Positions 36,521 through 48,628 of a stretch of DNA of 64,000 bases are shown here, in pieces. The translations under genes were made by a program, and so were the position numbers. Below the pieces are notes generated by a model. It was not told the origin of the DNA. It saw nothing but the letters and a program-made list of their open reading frames with translations, and made no database searches. Positions within the stretch are counted from its first letter, which is position 1. Every line of letters begins with the position of its first letter. Source of the stretch: Paraspadella gotoi (lineage: Eukaryota; Chaetognatha); NCBI GenBank assembly GCA_051294375.1, contig CM119263.1, forward strand, positions 5,144,740-5,208,739. Direction: 5' to 3'.

Positions 36521-36712
36521 CTGCGAAAAGCATCAAGTAACCAAAATTTATATGTGTATCGGATTGGCAAGACACCAATTGGTTGAAAGACCACAGGTAT
36601 AACTATAAGTAATAAATTTATTAAAGTTAAAACAAACGAGCATCGAAAAGTACCCCTCGCAGGATTCGAATCCAAACTACGATTCGGACCAGTGACCACA
36701 TACTAAAACATT
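36521..36712 (-). mobile_element. tRNA-derived SINE between the TMEM205 paralogs
   Basis: Read on the minus strand, a tRNA head has an A-box-like tggtcactggtccg (about 36,700) and a B box ggattcgaatcctgcg (about 36,672-36,657). A body of roughly 120 bp follows, ending near gatgcttttcgcag. Its open frame is an artefact. The element's 3' end coincides with the candidate 5' UTR splice acceptor of TMEM205 paralog 1. Confidence 0.65.
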
Positions 36713-36965
36713 TGGGTAATATCATGTTAATATCAATATAACGTCAATCAAAATAGGAGGCCCTCCACAAATAGCGCAAAAAACGCCTACCTATGTTTCT
36801 TAACATACATACCGTACATATGCTTAGGCAAAGCAACCGTGTGCAAATATCTTTAAGAAGAGAGTTCATGTCAACAAACACAAAGACATGTCTTGTTACC
36901 TACGGTACAAACTACAAAGTATTGCAATTGTTTTTTGTGTCCATTTTTTTCTTTTTTTTTATATT

Positions 36966-38700
36966 TTAACTTATTTCTTGAATTGTCATATCTTTCGCTA
37001 AATAATAAAAATAGACAGTATGAACGACGGCGACGCTAACATTGAGCAGCATCGAGAATCCATGGAGCTTCGCAAATCTGCGCCGCAACGATTGGTATTT
37101 TTGAAATTCCTTTTGGTCCAAACCGGACATGTCGTATTTCATGACCCCGACTTCGTGGCCGTGATTAACTTTCTTTTCTAATGACTGATACATCGATATA
37201 ACGCGAATAGAAGCTGGCGCGAAGTAGAGAGCATTTAAAACGTTTCCCACCAAACCCAAAGTGAGGAGAGTTCCTGAAATGAGAATCATTCCCTCTAGTA
37301 CAATTAGATTGTCATTTGAATTATAGCATTTTTTTTGTTAAACCTTTGATCTTGGTTTCAGCCTCCCAAATCGAAGGTGGGAACATGAGAGAGTAAGAAC
37401 CGAGAGCGACCATCGACGTCACTGACGAGATGAGAAAATATTGAGGGAAGAGTTGAGATTGCAGTTTCCCGAACATGTGCATTGGTAGGACTCGTCGCAT
37501 AGTCGAGCCAGCGATTCCAACCCACAACTGCATTCCAAACTACAAATACAATGTTAAATTAATAGCTTTACATACATTGGAATTAGATGAGCTTAAAAAA
37601 AAACAAGTTTGAGCAAACTATGTCGGATCTGCCTACGATAATTAAGCGGTAATCAGCTAATCAGATGATAAATCACAATATTTTTAAAAAAATTTTTCCA
37701 CTCACATCATTTTTTGAACGCACATCATTTTTTCAATTTGCATCATTTTTACAATTCGTGTCATTTTTTCAACTTGCATCTTTTTTTAACTTGAATCATT
37801 TTTTAAACTTGCATAATTTTTTTAAATTGCATCATTTTCTAACATTAATTAATTAAAACATTTATTAGTAATCATAAATAATAAAGATTCAAGTGAATGT
37901 GACTTATGTTTTTTCCATTTAAACTCATTTCCACTGGAACGATTCCGTCAAAACTTTATATCTAGCTTCTTCACACTTTCCTACCCGCTCACAAAATTTC
38001 ATCTCAATCTATTAATTCAATTATGATTAATTCGAGTAATTATGGTTTAAAATAATTAAAAAAATTCAAGTAAATGTGATTCATTTTTTTCATTTTAACT
38101 CATTTCCACTTGAACGTTTCCACCGAAACTTTATATCAAGCTTCGACACACACTTTCCTACCCACACACAAAATTTCAACTCAATCTATCCATCCAATTA
38201 TGATTAATTAGAGTAATTATTGGTTAAAATAGGTAAAAAGATTTTAATAAATGCGACTTATGTTTTTTCCATTTAAACTCATTTCCACTCGCACGATTCC
38301 ATCGAAACTTTATATCCAGCTTCATCACACACTTTCCTACCCACACACAAAATCTCATTACAATCCAACCACCCAATCACGAGTTATTGGAGCTTTTTGC
38401 TAAGGTGGGACGGACGGACATAATTTATCATAATTCGATGTTCTGACATGATGTAAGTGATTGCCCGACAATATTGAGGGGGCGGACCGACGGATCGACA
38501 AAGTGAATTATAGAGTCGGGATCTGCTGAAAGCAGATCCGACTAAAAATAAACCACCTGAGAAGAGAGAGACGCCAAATGAACGAATCTGGTAAGGGATG
38601 AGGTTGATGAGGCCGGTAAACCGAGGCATAACATTGGAATGCAAAGGCCGAGACAAGTCAGCGTTTTCAGTTCCGTAGAAATTGACGCCCAAAAGGTCAT
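36966..38700 (-). CDS. TMEM205-like membrane protein, paralog 2
   Basis: Three exons: 38557-38700, 37344-37539, 36966-37273, giving 215 aa. The introns fall at the same positions and phases (0, then 1) as in paralog 1. Exon 1 encodes MTFWASISTELKTLTCLGL and so on, aligning with exon 1 of paralog 1. Exon 2 has FGMQLWVG, LPMHMFGKLQSQLFPQYF, and exon 3 has LEKKVNHGHEVGVMKYDMSG. Four membrane segments are visible. Intron 1 is 1,017 bp against 72 bp in paralog 1, almost wholly because of an inserted HINE-like repeat. Clearly a tandem duplicate of the neighbouring gene, with enough divergence that the copy is old. Exact cellular role unknown. Confidence 0.87.
37604..38546. mobile_element. HINE/Helitron-like repeat, copy B (in TMEM205 paralog 2 intron 1)
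   Basis: About 940 bp. The first roughly 45 bp are nearly identical to copy A at 28,438 (caagtttgagcaaac, gtcggatctgcctacgataa), as are the last roughly 200 bp, which include cacacactttcctacccaca, a gacgga-rich stretch and the terminal hairpin gtcgggatctgctgaaagca with its partner, ending gactaa. The centre differs: a 19 bp minisatellite (core aacttgcatcatttttt, 37,690-37,840) and three internal repeats of a block containing aactcatttccact. It ends 10 bp from the exon 1 donor. Confidence 0.68.
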
Positions 38701-38749
38701 TTTTCCCACCAATGTTCCTCAAATATTTTCGGATTATTTTCACAGACTA

Positions 38750-39498
38750 ATCTTCAACTTTTCAACGGCATAATTATACATAGGAAACGGGATAAAAATG
38801 AAACTCAGCGAAACGAGATTGGTTTTTTTTAAATCAATTTCGTCTTTTTCCATAAAAGACCAAACTAAAAAAAAGCATGAAGTTGCGGCGGTGCAGCAGC
38901 TCTTGGAGACGGACGGATAGTAATTAAATTCCTGAATCATAACCTTTATCATGCAATAAATAATTTGCTAATAAATAAATATAGACTAAGGTTGGCGCAG
39001 CTTTGCCATCGCCGCGACCGATAAATAAAAATAAATTAAAATTAGCCGGGAAAAAAGTTGTTTCCCGCCCCCTCTCTTCTCCTCTTTTACCTCTCTCTTT
39101 CAGCGCTTTCATCGTTTTGCCCTCGCTTTGGGAAAGAAAAGGTTCCCTTCCTGACTTATTTTAGCTTCGTTTACATAAAAATATTAATTCTTGTTTGCCC
39201 ACGCTCGAAAAATAATCCTGTCCTATGTAAAATTTTAAAGATCATGTGGACATTCCATCGACTGTACCTTTCATTGTATCTAAAAAAAAAAATCTTGGTG
39301 TCAGCTATTTATATATATTTGCGCCCCAATAAAAATACGTAAAACAAAATGAAACGATTTGAAACAAATGTATTTTTAAATAACTAAAGGACTAACTGCG
39401 ATGTCCCTACGTCTCCAACTCGAAATAAAAATATAAAAATCATACAAATAATACAAAAATACAAAAATCGTACTGTAAAACATACAGTAAAAAGTGGA
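38750..39498. other. Intergenic, no gene seen
   Basis: Spacer between TMEM205 paralog 2 (5' side) and the 3' end of ATG9. Mostly AT-rich; a pyrimidine-rich stretch lies at 39,060-39,130. No conserved frame. Confidence 0.7.
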
Positions 39499-42400
39499 TC
39501 AGATTCTCAGAAATATGTCGTCAAGCGGCGAATGTGTCCTCGGGTTCTCAGATGGGTTCACATTTAAATTCTGCAAGAAAGGAACTCGGATAGGAACCGA
39601 CATTGTTTCGTCGTCACTGTTGACGTGGTGGTCGTCGCCGTCGTCGCCCTGAAAGATATTAAACTTTGCAAGTTGTACTTTCTCTAGAAGAATTTCAGTC
39701 AGTTAATTTTAAAAATTAGTACCGGGAGACGAAAACTGTAGCGGCTATCGTCGTTTTCTTGGAGATCCGCCAACTCGGAAGGTGAAATCGAAGAGATAGG
39801 CTAAAAATTACACATTAACAATTAACATTCCTTGACAAAATCGTTTTCATGTCTCAAGAATAGGAAATATCCACCTGAAGGTCAGCTACCGCATGAGTTT
39901 CGGCAAAGACGCTTTCCTCATTATCATATTGCCCTCGAGGGAGGAAGGGCGACCGGTCGTTTGACGAATGCGGAATACCTGAGGAACCTGGGAGAGGGAA
40001 AGACGGAGGCGCCATGGCAACCGGCGAATCGTGGTCTCCTTAAAATTTGTACATAAAATCGGGTTAATGGCAATGTTGTTGCAGAATTATTTCATTTGGA
40101 TCTAGGTACTAATTGCAAAACCTGAAAGATCGTGTAGGGCGTATTGATTGTCGTTTTCGGGAAAATGTCTTCGATGAAGCGAAAAACCAGAGGCGTCCAT
40201 AGAAGGGTGCTAAAAAATAGTAAAATATAGTAAAATGTAAAATATTTGTATATAGTGTAATTAGTCGTTGGGATACGGACTGACGATTGCTCGCTCACTT
40301 TTTTCCTAAAATGCAGCTCGTGTAAATAGACGGCGCTCAAACCCATGTCGGTGACAGCTAATTCCCTTTGCATCGCTTCAGAAGGAAAAGGCCCATTAGC
40401 TCCCAAACCGACGGTCGACTCGATCATCGAGGCCCCTAAATAGAATATAAATAATATATAAGAAATTATAAAAACATTCACAAAAAATATATGCTGTCTT
40501 GGTTAATACCATTAGGTGAGCTGATCAAGCTGTTGAGAACGCCATTGCTGGCAGTCAATGGACCGTCATTCTGATAGACGCCCGCGCCGCGCGCTAATTG
40601 CATAGGAGGGCGACTGGCAAAGGAAGGGTGATCGGAGGCGATGCCCGAACGGCCGATTGGTGCTGTGATCGAATGAAGAATGCGATTTCAAGATAAAAGT
40701 AATACCGAGCTTGGTAAGTAAATTAAGTTATAAAAAAACCGTTGCGACTCAAATTGACCTCAGTCATCAAGATGACCTTAGTCACAAAGATGCCGTTCAC
40801 TAAACTACTGTGAAGCCTCAGTCGTTGTCGGCTAACTTCTTCTCCTTCTTACATTATGAAGTTTCTCTCATTCGAATCTCAAGCCAAGATCTAAAAATAC
40901 ATTTTTCTCTCTTTTTAATCGATGTCGAAATCATTATTATCAACTACATTTTAATCTTATTGTATCTTCTTCTGGTATATCGTCCGTTATTATTGTTTTG
41001 AATATTTGTAATACGTTGTAAAAACGTAGAACCTCTTTTGTCTTTGTTATTGACTTTTAAAGTAGTTGATATAAAATTAATTAAATTAAATCTTTGAGAC
41101 GAGGGGTACCAAAGTTTCTTTTTAATTCTTTATTTTAATATTATTTCAATATTTTAAGTAAAAATAGGTAAACATAAATCGCACGTACCAACTGATTGAT
41201 TAACGCTCGTCAACATGGAATTGTAGGTATAACTCTGCCCGACGCCCGGTCCAGCCGATGACAGCGACAGAAGAGAATTGAAGAGAGCCGTGTCTTGAGG
41301 GTCCGTAACGCCATTAACAACTAAGGCTGCCTCTTTTTGTGCTTGGTCCTGAATTCAAATCATATTATCCTATAGCTGAAAAATTATATGAAGCTGGTAC
41401 AACCAATAAAACAATTATCCATTTTTATGGACAAGTCGCTAAGAGGACTGAAGAGTGCTACCCGCAACTTCTTTTACCACCTCTAGGAATGGGTGGTCCT
41501 GGACTTGGAACCAGGCTTAAGGGTTTTCCAGGCCCCCAAGGCGGTTTACGGCCGACCTCACACTTCCCGCAGGATAGGTACCATTGGGTATTGATCCCGG
41601 TACCTAATGGTCGTGAACTGATGGTATTACTCAATGAGCCACCGGATCACGATTGAAGATTGCATGCTTATAAGAGGGGTAATCATATTGCAATGCACGA
41701 CAACTTTTACTCCCAGATATAATTGCCAATGTTACTGACTTTGACTTCTTTCAGGAAAAGACTACAGTCTTCGGGAGGTGTCCAGTCCGGGTTTGTAACA
41801 TGGAAATGCATCAACGATAACTCAGTCTTTCCATCATCAGCCTGAGATACAAAGTTGATAAACTGATTAGATTGACTTCGGTAATAGTTGGCTTATTATG
41901 GTGAGGAAGGTGTAATGTCTAAATTTGATTCTGCTTCATACAAGAACTTTCCTCATTGACTTAGTCTTATTGTAAAGGTTAAAACCAAATTGAAACTCAC
42001 CGGCTCACTTTGTGAGCGATTATTGACTTGCGTCGCTGTTGAATTCATCTTGGTAGGCTCAAACCATTGGGGGTTGCCATGGCGACGAACGTTCATCAGC
42101 GAGAAGGAGCAGACGTCGCCGACGCCAATTACGTCCACAGTAAAATTTCGAAAAAAATCCACAATCTCAAGCGATCTGACAAGATAATTAAGATTTTTTA
42201 ATCGTTATCTTTATTGCCTACTATTAAGGGTAGCAAAAATTTATAAGAAAAAAAATATCTTATTGCTATAACGTTACCTGTTCTTCAGCACAAAGCAGAG
42301 AATAAACGGAGTAACGATCGGTGACAGGAGCTCCTCCAACAAATGCACAAATTTATATTGAAACAATCGCGAAAATTCATCGCGCGTTTGCCACTTGTGG

Positions 42401-45065
42401 GCGTTACCCTGGGGTTAAAGCATCAAGATAAATAATACTAAATATTTATTATTCATAATCATATAAAAAATTAGGAAACGTTACCTTCCAGTGGTCAGGC
42501 ATGTAATGAATATGTGAAAGAACCGTGGTAAGAAGTTTTTCTGGGCACCAAATTAGATGCTCGTCAGGAATGAACTGACGCAAAATCGTCACCGCAGCAG
42601 CGAGAACAGTCATAACAGTGAGGACGTGTTCAACTAGTCGAAAAGAAAGAATATGAAAAAGTATTCCACGCTAAAATTCAAAGTCAATTACCTGTAAGAA
42701 CATCTTCGTCTATTACAGTCAAAATTACGAGAACACTGAGAATGGATCCACAAAAGAAAGAAACGCTTTTCGCGAATACAGTTGTCCAGGGAGACATAAA
42801 TAGGGTCATGTAACGGGACGCCGCTATATAAAAAAAATTGTTTTGACCATAAAGTAAGGAATTGGGCAAAGTTGGAACGCCCCAACCCACGAAGAATACA
42901 TCTTGTTTAAATTGGGCAAAGGTAAGTAAGACCAACCTTTGTATCCTCGACTCAGTCTAGTTGAGAACTCGTGGTCAAGCTCGTTGAAGTGACGCAAATA
43001 GATTGAAGCGTAATGTGACCAAGCCCTCATCCCGAAAAACCCGGGCTCCCGTTTGATCATTTCCGCATAATTGTAAAAAGAGTAGAGTATTTGCCACAGC
43101 AAAATTACAGGACAAAGGACAAAGTTGGCGATTCCTTAAAAACAAAAAAAGAATGTACAGATTTACCAGAGGAGGATTTAGCTTGCCGTTCCATTTTTTT
43201 CTTCCTCTTCTTTCCTACTCCTCCTCCTGCCCCTCGGTATATTTTATCTAGCGATACATACTCTAGTATCTACTCTTCGCGAAATATATTATTTTCGCTC
43301 TATTTCCTCACGCCTTCAATACCACTCGAGTTTACTTTTAATTAAACAAAACTTTTCCGAGCCTCTCCTTTCCTACCAATGTAAAAAATTTTTTTCGCCA
43401 ATTGGTCTGCTAAGTCTCTCCGTTTGTGAGTATTTTTGAAATCTTCCTTCAATTGATAGCTGTTGGCAAAAGGAGCCCATGGTCCCCAAAACAAAATCAT
43501 GTCGAGGTTGTAACGATATCCGGCCGTAATGAAAACGTATCGTCCGATGAATGGAAGATCAAATTTGACTGGGAGAACGTTTTTGTTTACCATTGCCGCG
43601 GTGTAATTCTTAAAACGAAGAATTCTGTCAAAACGCAATATAATTTCAGATTCACTTTTAAAGGAAAGCCGTGTTTTGATGATTACAGGGTTAAAGACTT
43701 AAGGTAGCGGTAGCCGACCAAATTCAAATTTTAATGGGAACAGCATTAAACTAATCCATTATTGGTATTAATTATAGTGTTAAAATATTTTTTTGCAAAA
43801 ATGTTCCGAACCATGAGTAATTCGCTAATTAATATTATTATATTGCTACATAATGTTAAAAAAATTTTTGGATATTTTAAGTTTTTTTAATTGATTCTGA
43901 TAGAGCTTAAAAAGTTAAGCAAAAAATATAATTACAACTTTTTAAAATTTTGATATTTTATTACTAAAAATTAGTAAAAACTGCTAAAATCATCGGATGA
44001 TGATGATGATGATTTTTAAGGTTTTTCTCAATTTTAACCCACTTATCATCAAAATATTGAAAAAAGAATTATACTTTGTGTAGATAACTTATCATAAGCT
44101 ATTTGAATCTGCTTTTAAAAATAAAAAATTTCAAAAAAAATTTTTGACATTTCCTATCTATAAATAATTATTAAAAAATTAATTACTAATGCTTCTTGCC
44201 ATTTTAGAAAATTTTGCTCCATTGAAAGTTTTCTCAGAAATGTATGAAGTTTCATTTGGAAAGGTTCCCCCAAATCAAACTTCTGACCCACCCCCCATTG
44301 ACGAAGTTTGGCTCTACTTAAGGTTAGAGATTAAATAAACGCACAAATAGCTCAAATTTTTAAACAGCGTCATCGAACCTATGATAAATGTCGAGTTGAG
44401 TAAGCTCGGATTTGTGGATGCACATTTGATGCTCCTTTTGCACCTCAATTAGCCTGGCCTGAACTTCGTGCCAAGTCATGTTGTGAAGGTCCGAACTGGA
44501 AACCTTTAACACGCTGCAATAGAACGACCGGATCTCCATGTACATCATCAGATGATACATCACTTTTACGATGCGGAAGATCCAAAATGATCCCGCGATA
44601 ACGAGACCCAGCAGAGTTAAACTGAAAACAAAGAAAGTAAAGTTTATATCGAGTGATTAACTAGTCCACAAAGGCAATTTACCTATGAAAACTATGAATG
44701 GAGCAAGATTTGATGCAGTCGGAAATGGTGACCTTGGTGTGATTGGTCTGACCGTGCGAGGTATGAGGGTGAGGCACATCTTTGTCGCCGAACAAAACCG
44801 CGTAATCCACGCATTCGATCAGAAAACTGGTGAGAGTCATGACGAAGAGGAATTGACAAATGTCGAGGACATCGCCGAGCAAGATGCACATGAATCCTCG
44901 TTTTTGATGATATTTGTAAACTCGAGAGAAAAACTCGTCCAAATTCCTCACGTGATTCCATTTCGTCTTCGTCGCCTCATCTGGAGCTGGAAAGGGCAAA
45001 GACTCAACGCCGTCTCCATCGTGATAGCCGCTGAGCGATTGGTAGCCTGTCTCGAATGCGCTCAT
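39499..45065 (-). CDS. ATG9: Autophagy-related protein 9 (lipid scramblase)
   Basis: Multi-pass scramblase of autophagosome-seeding vesicles, trafficking between Golgi, endosomes and phagophore. Sixteen exons, ends listed 5' to 3': 45065-44683, 44621-44379, 43624-43377, 43134-42937, 42823-42692, 42633-42485, 42408-42278, 42175-42001, 41841-41740, 41348-41189, 40662-40510, 40435-40299, 40209-40122, 40038-39875, 39800-39723, 39648-39499. Total 896 aa (human ATG9A 839). The ATG9 core is obvious: NLDEFFSRVYKYHQKRGF, WHEVQARLIEVQKEHQMCIH, LTQLDIYHRILRFKNY, ILFWGPWAPF, YLRHFNELDHEF, HIHYMPDHWKGNAH, TRDEFSRLFQYK, LLSPIVTP, VDFFRNFTVDVIGVGDVCSF and GKTELSLMHFHVTNP. The C-terminal 300 residues are Ser/Pro/Asp-rich and weakly conserved. 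Intron 9 holds a SINE and intron 2 a foldback element. Every splice junction keeps frame. Confidence 0.96.
41375..41660 (-). mobile_element. tRNA-derived SINE in ATG9 intron 9
   Basis: On the minus strand a tRNA-like head (A box tggctcattgag near 41,645; B box gggatcaataccc near 41,598-41,586) is followed by a body and by the shared 3' segment ttattggttgtaccagctt. It links the tRNA head with the tail found in the other copies of this window. The 105-residue plus-strand open frame over it is an artefact. Confidence 0.7.
43700..44330. mobile_element. Diverged foldback element in ATG9 intron 2
   Basis: The right arm (cccacttatc, then ttgaatctgctt, 44,038-44,115) resembles the inner arm of the 19,085-19,862 element (cccacttaat, then ttcaaatctgc), and its inverse is recognisable at about 43,885-43,985 (attgattctgatagagctta). 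Possible outer ends are cttaaggtagcgg and tctacttaagg. Strongly decayed; boundaries approximate. Confidence 0.45.
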
Positions 45066-45774
45066 CTTTACGCGTCTCTTGAAGAGACTGCTAAATTTTA
45101 ATTTTAATTAAATTTCATGGGATGGTCTGCCTGTCTGTCGGAGGGTTTTACGAATGGAAAGGGAAAACAATTTGATTGTCCATGTTTTACTCGAGCAGTA
45201 AAACCAAACTTTTTTGTCGTTATAGGTTCTGAGCGGAAATCCAAACTATTTGGGTTAATTTCATTTTCTGTAATAAAACGAGGACGAAAAGTGTAAAAAA
45301 CACGCGTTGTTTTGACTTAGAATTTATAAAAATGAAGAACGTCAAGTAGATGTACGCTTAAACAATAGAATCAAGGCGGTCAGTTTAAATCCAAGACCAA
45401 CAAAGAGGATCACAGAAATCTGGCCACTCGTGCTCTCTCTCGCATTGTCTCGCTTTCTCGTTGAGTTATTATGTTCAGCCAATCACATGCGAGGGAGCTT
45501 GATTTGAATTTAAAAACATAGTCATAGATTGAAATAATTATTTTTTCATAAATTATTCAACGTTAATTAAATATAAAATTGTAAAAACAAAAATGCGGCT
45601 CCTTCAAAAAAGCGTGAGTTAGAAATTCGTATGTATTTTTAAAAAATGTAAACATGCTTAAATAAAAACGAACAAAGCGAAAAACCATAACCATAACCAT
45701 AACCATAATGACCTCCACAGGAACCGACAGCTGACACAAAACAGAAAGAAGCAAACAAAAACGTTTTCTAATTA

Positions 45775-46501
45775 CAGAAGGCTTCATATTATAAAATGTG
45801 GTACCCCTTTTTTGTGACCAGAATCTGTTCCCACCAAACTACCTGATCGAATTTAATGAAATTTTACATTTAGAGTGCTAATGACTATATAAATGGAAAT
45901 ATCGAGGCGAATTTTGATATTCAACCCCTGACAAGAGATACAGGGCCCTGGGGGTGGACCCCTGGGGGGGCCAAAAAATGCTAAATTTTTTTTTCATTTT
46001 TCAAATTTTTTCAGTAGCATCAGGTGCATTGTTTTAAACATAAGAAAAAAACATTTTAGAACTAAAATTAATGAATTTGCAATAATTAAGCATGGTTGAA
46101 GATGAATGGTTCATCGTTTTACTTCCAATTTTCCCAAATTATTCCAAATCTGACTTCATCTGCTGATATTCATGAAGCTAAAAATTAAGTTAAATGAATA
46201 TTTTTGAGGTAATAAATACGTTTTTGTGGAAGAGTAAACGTCTGTGCAACTGTTCTAAACAAAAATAATAAAAAATTTTGAAAAAAATTTTTGACCATTT
46301 TTCGCCCCCATGGGTGACCCCGGGGGGGGGGCCCATATCTCGGCTCAGCGGTCAAATATTGAGATTCGCCTCGATAGTTTTATTAGTATTCACATAGGGA
46401 TCGTTCATTCCAAATTTCAATAAATTTGGTCCAGTCGTTTTCTCGGAATGAGTTCTGGTCACAAAAAAGGGGTACCACATTTTATAATATGAAGCCTTCT
46501 G
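45775..46501. mobile_element. MITE with perfect 49 bp TIRs and TA target duplication
   Basis: Positions 45,775-45,823 (starting cagaaggcttcatattataa) are the exact reverse complement of 46,453-46,501. The element is flanked on each side by TA. Imperfect inverted similarity continues inward for roughly 150 bp more (atcgaggcgaat on both sides; a run of G/C near 45,950 and 46,320). There is no transposase frame. TA duplication fits the Tc1/mariner superfamily, non-autonomous; that is inference from the target site. It lies 127 bp downstream of the alanine aminotransferase stop. The absence of mismatches in the TIRs suggests a fairly recent insertion. Confidence 0.88.
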
Positions 46502-46628
46502 TATCATATACCATATAATAAATTTTAATATTGGTTAGCTCTAATGAGGATTGTGTCAGTGTCTCTGGATGTCACTGCACGTATTAAACGCAAACTCCAT
46601 AGGCTTTCGTAAAAATGCTTAAAACTTC

Positions 46629-47759
46629 TCACGCATATTTTTTCATAAAATTGAGATGGAAGGTTTTGAACAATTCCATGTTCTTTTTGATGGCCTCGAA
46701 AGGAGGCAAAATGGTCATCCTAAAATGATGGGTGCCCGGTCTTTGACCGAATCCCGATCCCGGCACGACGCACAACCCTGTCTCCTCCAACAAAGCAAAG
46801 CAATAGAAAGCGTCGGGGGCCTTCCCGTCCGCTTTGGCCGCCTCAACGGCGCGGGGCGGAAGGAGGATCTGCGGAAAGGTGTACATGGCGCCCATGACTT
46901 CGTTGCAGGAGATGCCGGGAATAGAGTTGAAGGTGTCGGCGACGAGCCTGGCCTTCTGTTTGAGAGTGTCCAAGACTTGGGTCTTCTCTTTGATAAAGAG
47001 ATCGTAAGACGGATCATCGGGTTTGGGTTCGTTGGTGACAAGAGACATGGCGCATTGCCCCACCGTCGACGAACACAGCTTGGTGGAAATGAGTTTGTTC
47101 AACTGCGCTTTGACGAAAGGATCGAGATTGACAACCTCCATGTAGCCGCCCCGAAAGCCGCATTCTCCCTGCCACCCTTTCGACATGGAATGAAAAGAGG
47201 CAAGCGGGATCTCGGCGAAGTCGCCTCCCATCTCGAACATGACTTTCTTAAAGGAGTGGAACTTGGATCCCTCCGCATAGACGTTTGTCTGGTAGACTTC
47301 ATCAGCGAGGATAAAGAGTCCCTCCTCCTTCGCGAAACGGATCACGTCCTCGATGTTTTGTCGCGTCAGGACTTGACCCGTGGGATTTCCCGGGTTTATG
47401 ACGCAAATGGCGCCGGGATTGCAGGCGTCGCGCGACTCGCCGATGGCGCGCTTCAGCTCGGGGACGTCGAGCGACCAACCATGCTCCTCGTCCAAGTAGT
47501 AGCTGATCTGGTGGGCGCCGAACTCGGCAATGGTGGCCGAGTAGAGGGGATACTGGGGGAGGGGGATCATGACCCCTACGGGTGTTTGCCCCTCGGCGTG
47601 GAGGAGCAGCTTGAGGATGGTACGGATGCCGTCGCTTGCTCCAGTCGTCAAGTAGATGTTGTTTGCGTCCGCGGGGATTCCGCCGTCGCGATGCTCGATG
47701 TAGTTCGCTACGTCTTTACGAACCTGGGGTAAGAGAAAATATTTTGAGAGAGAGAAATA

Positions 47760-47793
<34 letters not shown>

Positions 47794-48310
47794 AAGAAAA
47801 AAAAAAGAGAGAGAGAGAGTTCTCACCAGCTCAATCCCGACGGAATCAGTGTAGGATCCCATCGAGGCCCCCGCACATCCAGACAACAAATGCTTGGCTC
47901 TGGCGACGACGTCAGAAGGAAATTTTCCCGATTCCATGATTTCCGGGTACAAGCAGCAAGCAAGAACCTATGGCAAATACAGGAACATTTTAAAACATAA
48001 AAAAAATTCCATAAGTTGGTTTAAAAATTAAACGCACCTGACGGATGAAAGTGATTGGTTGATTGCCGACGGCGTGACAGTCGCCGATGTTGGCTCGAGT
48101 GACGGCCTGGAAGGGTTTGGGCGCGCCGGAGCGGAGCTCGTGCTCAATCTCGGCGGCGCGGACGACGATGGGTCCGCGGACGGCGTATTCAACCTTTTTG
48201 ATTTTCGGATTCATCGTTTCCGCGGTCAACATCGTACGGGAAGGCATTTTCCAGTTTAGCAGCAAAGGCAAGGTTCGGGCACGACGAGAGAGTAGACTGA
48301 AGACTGCCAT
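46629..48310 (-). CDS. Alanine aminotransferase (GPT/GPT2-like)
   Basis: PLP-dependent enzyme interconverting alanine + 2-oxoglutarate and pyruvate + glutamate. Three exons: 48038-48310, 47827-47967, 46629-47723, giving 502 aa (human GPT2 523, GPT 496). Recognisable segments are [45 protein letters not shown]-type [48 protein letters not shown], the PLP lysine in SFHSMSKGW (about Lys320), [14 protein letters not shown], and [20 protein letters not shown]. The basic, Ser/Leu/Arg-rich first 30 residues ([14 protein letters not shown]) suggest mitochondrial import, as in GPT2. Intron 2 contains a (GA)n tract. Introns are phase 0. Confidence 0.95.
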
Positions 48311-48628
48311 GTTCGTTAACGTTTCGAAATCATTTAGCAGAAATATTGATTTTTTTTTCTTTTTTTTCAATTCATTAAGCGAATCAGAGAAGAAATATAC
48401 AAGTAAAACAAAGGCAGGGAAACTAAATAAATTTTCTTATCGGTAAAAAATGACCCAGTAAACTAGAAAAAAATTAGTAAATTAGCAAAAAGCGAACGAA
48501 TCACCGAAATTCGCAGGTGCAAATATTACATCTGAGACGGATTCACGTCGTAATCAAGGACGATGATGAGCCCCAATGGATCTCGCCAACCCTCCCGTTG
48601 ACGCCTTCTGACGGCTTGCCTCTCCCAC

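Noticed and set aside
41339-41656. A 105-residue plus-strand open frame in an ATG9 intron
   Set aside because: It is the reverse strand of a tRNA-derived SINE and lies wholly inside intron 9.
45775-46501. An autonomous transposon
   Set aside because: No open frame of transposase size or motif lies between the inverted repeats.
46656-47732. A 358-residue plus-strand open frame
   Set aside because: It is the exact antisense shadow of the alanine aminotransferase exon 3, caused by GC-rich codon usage.
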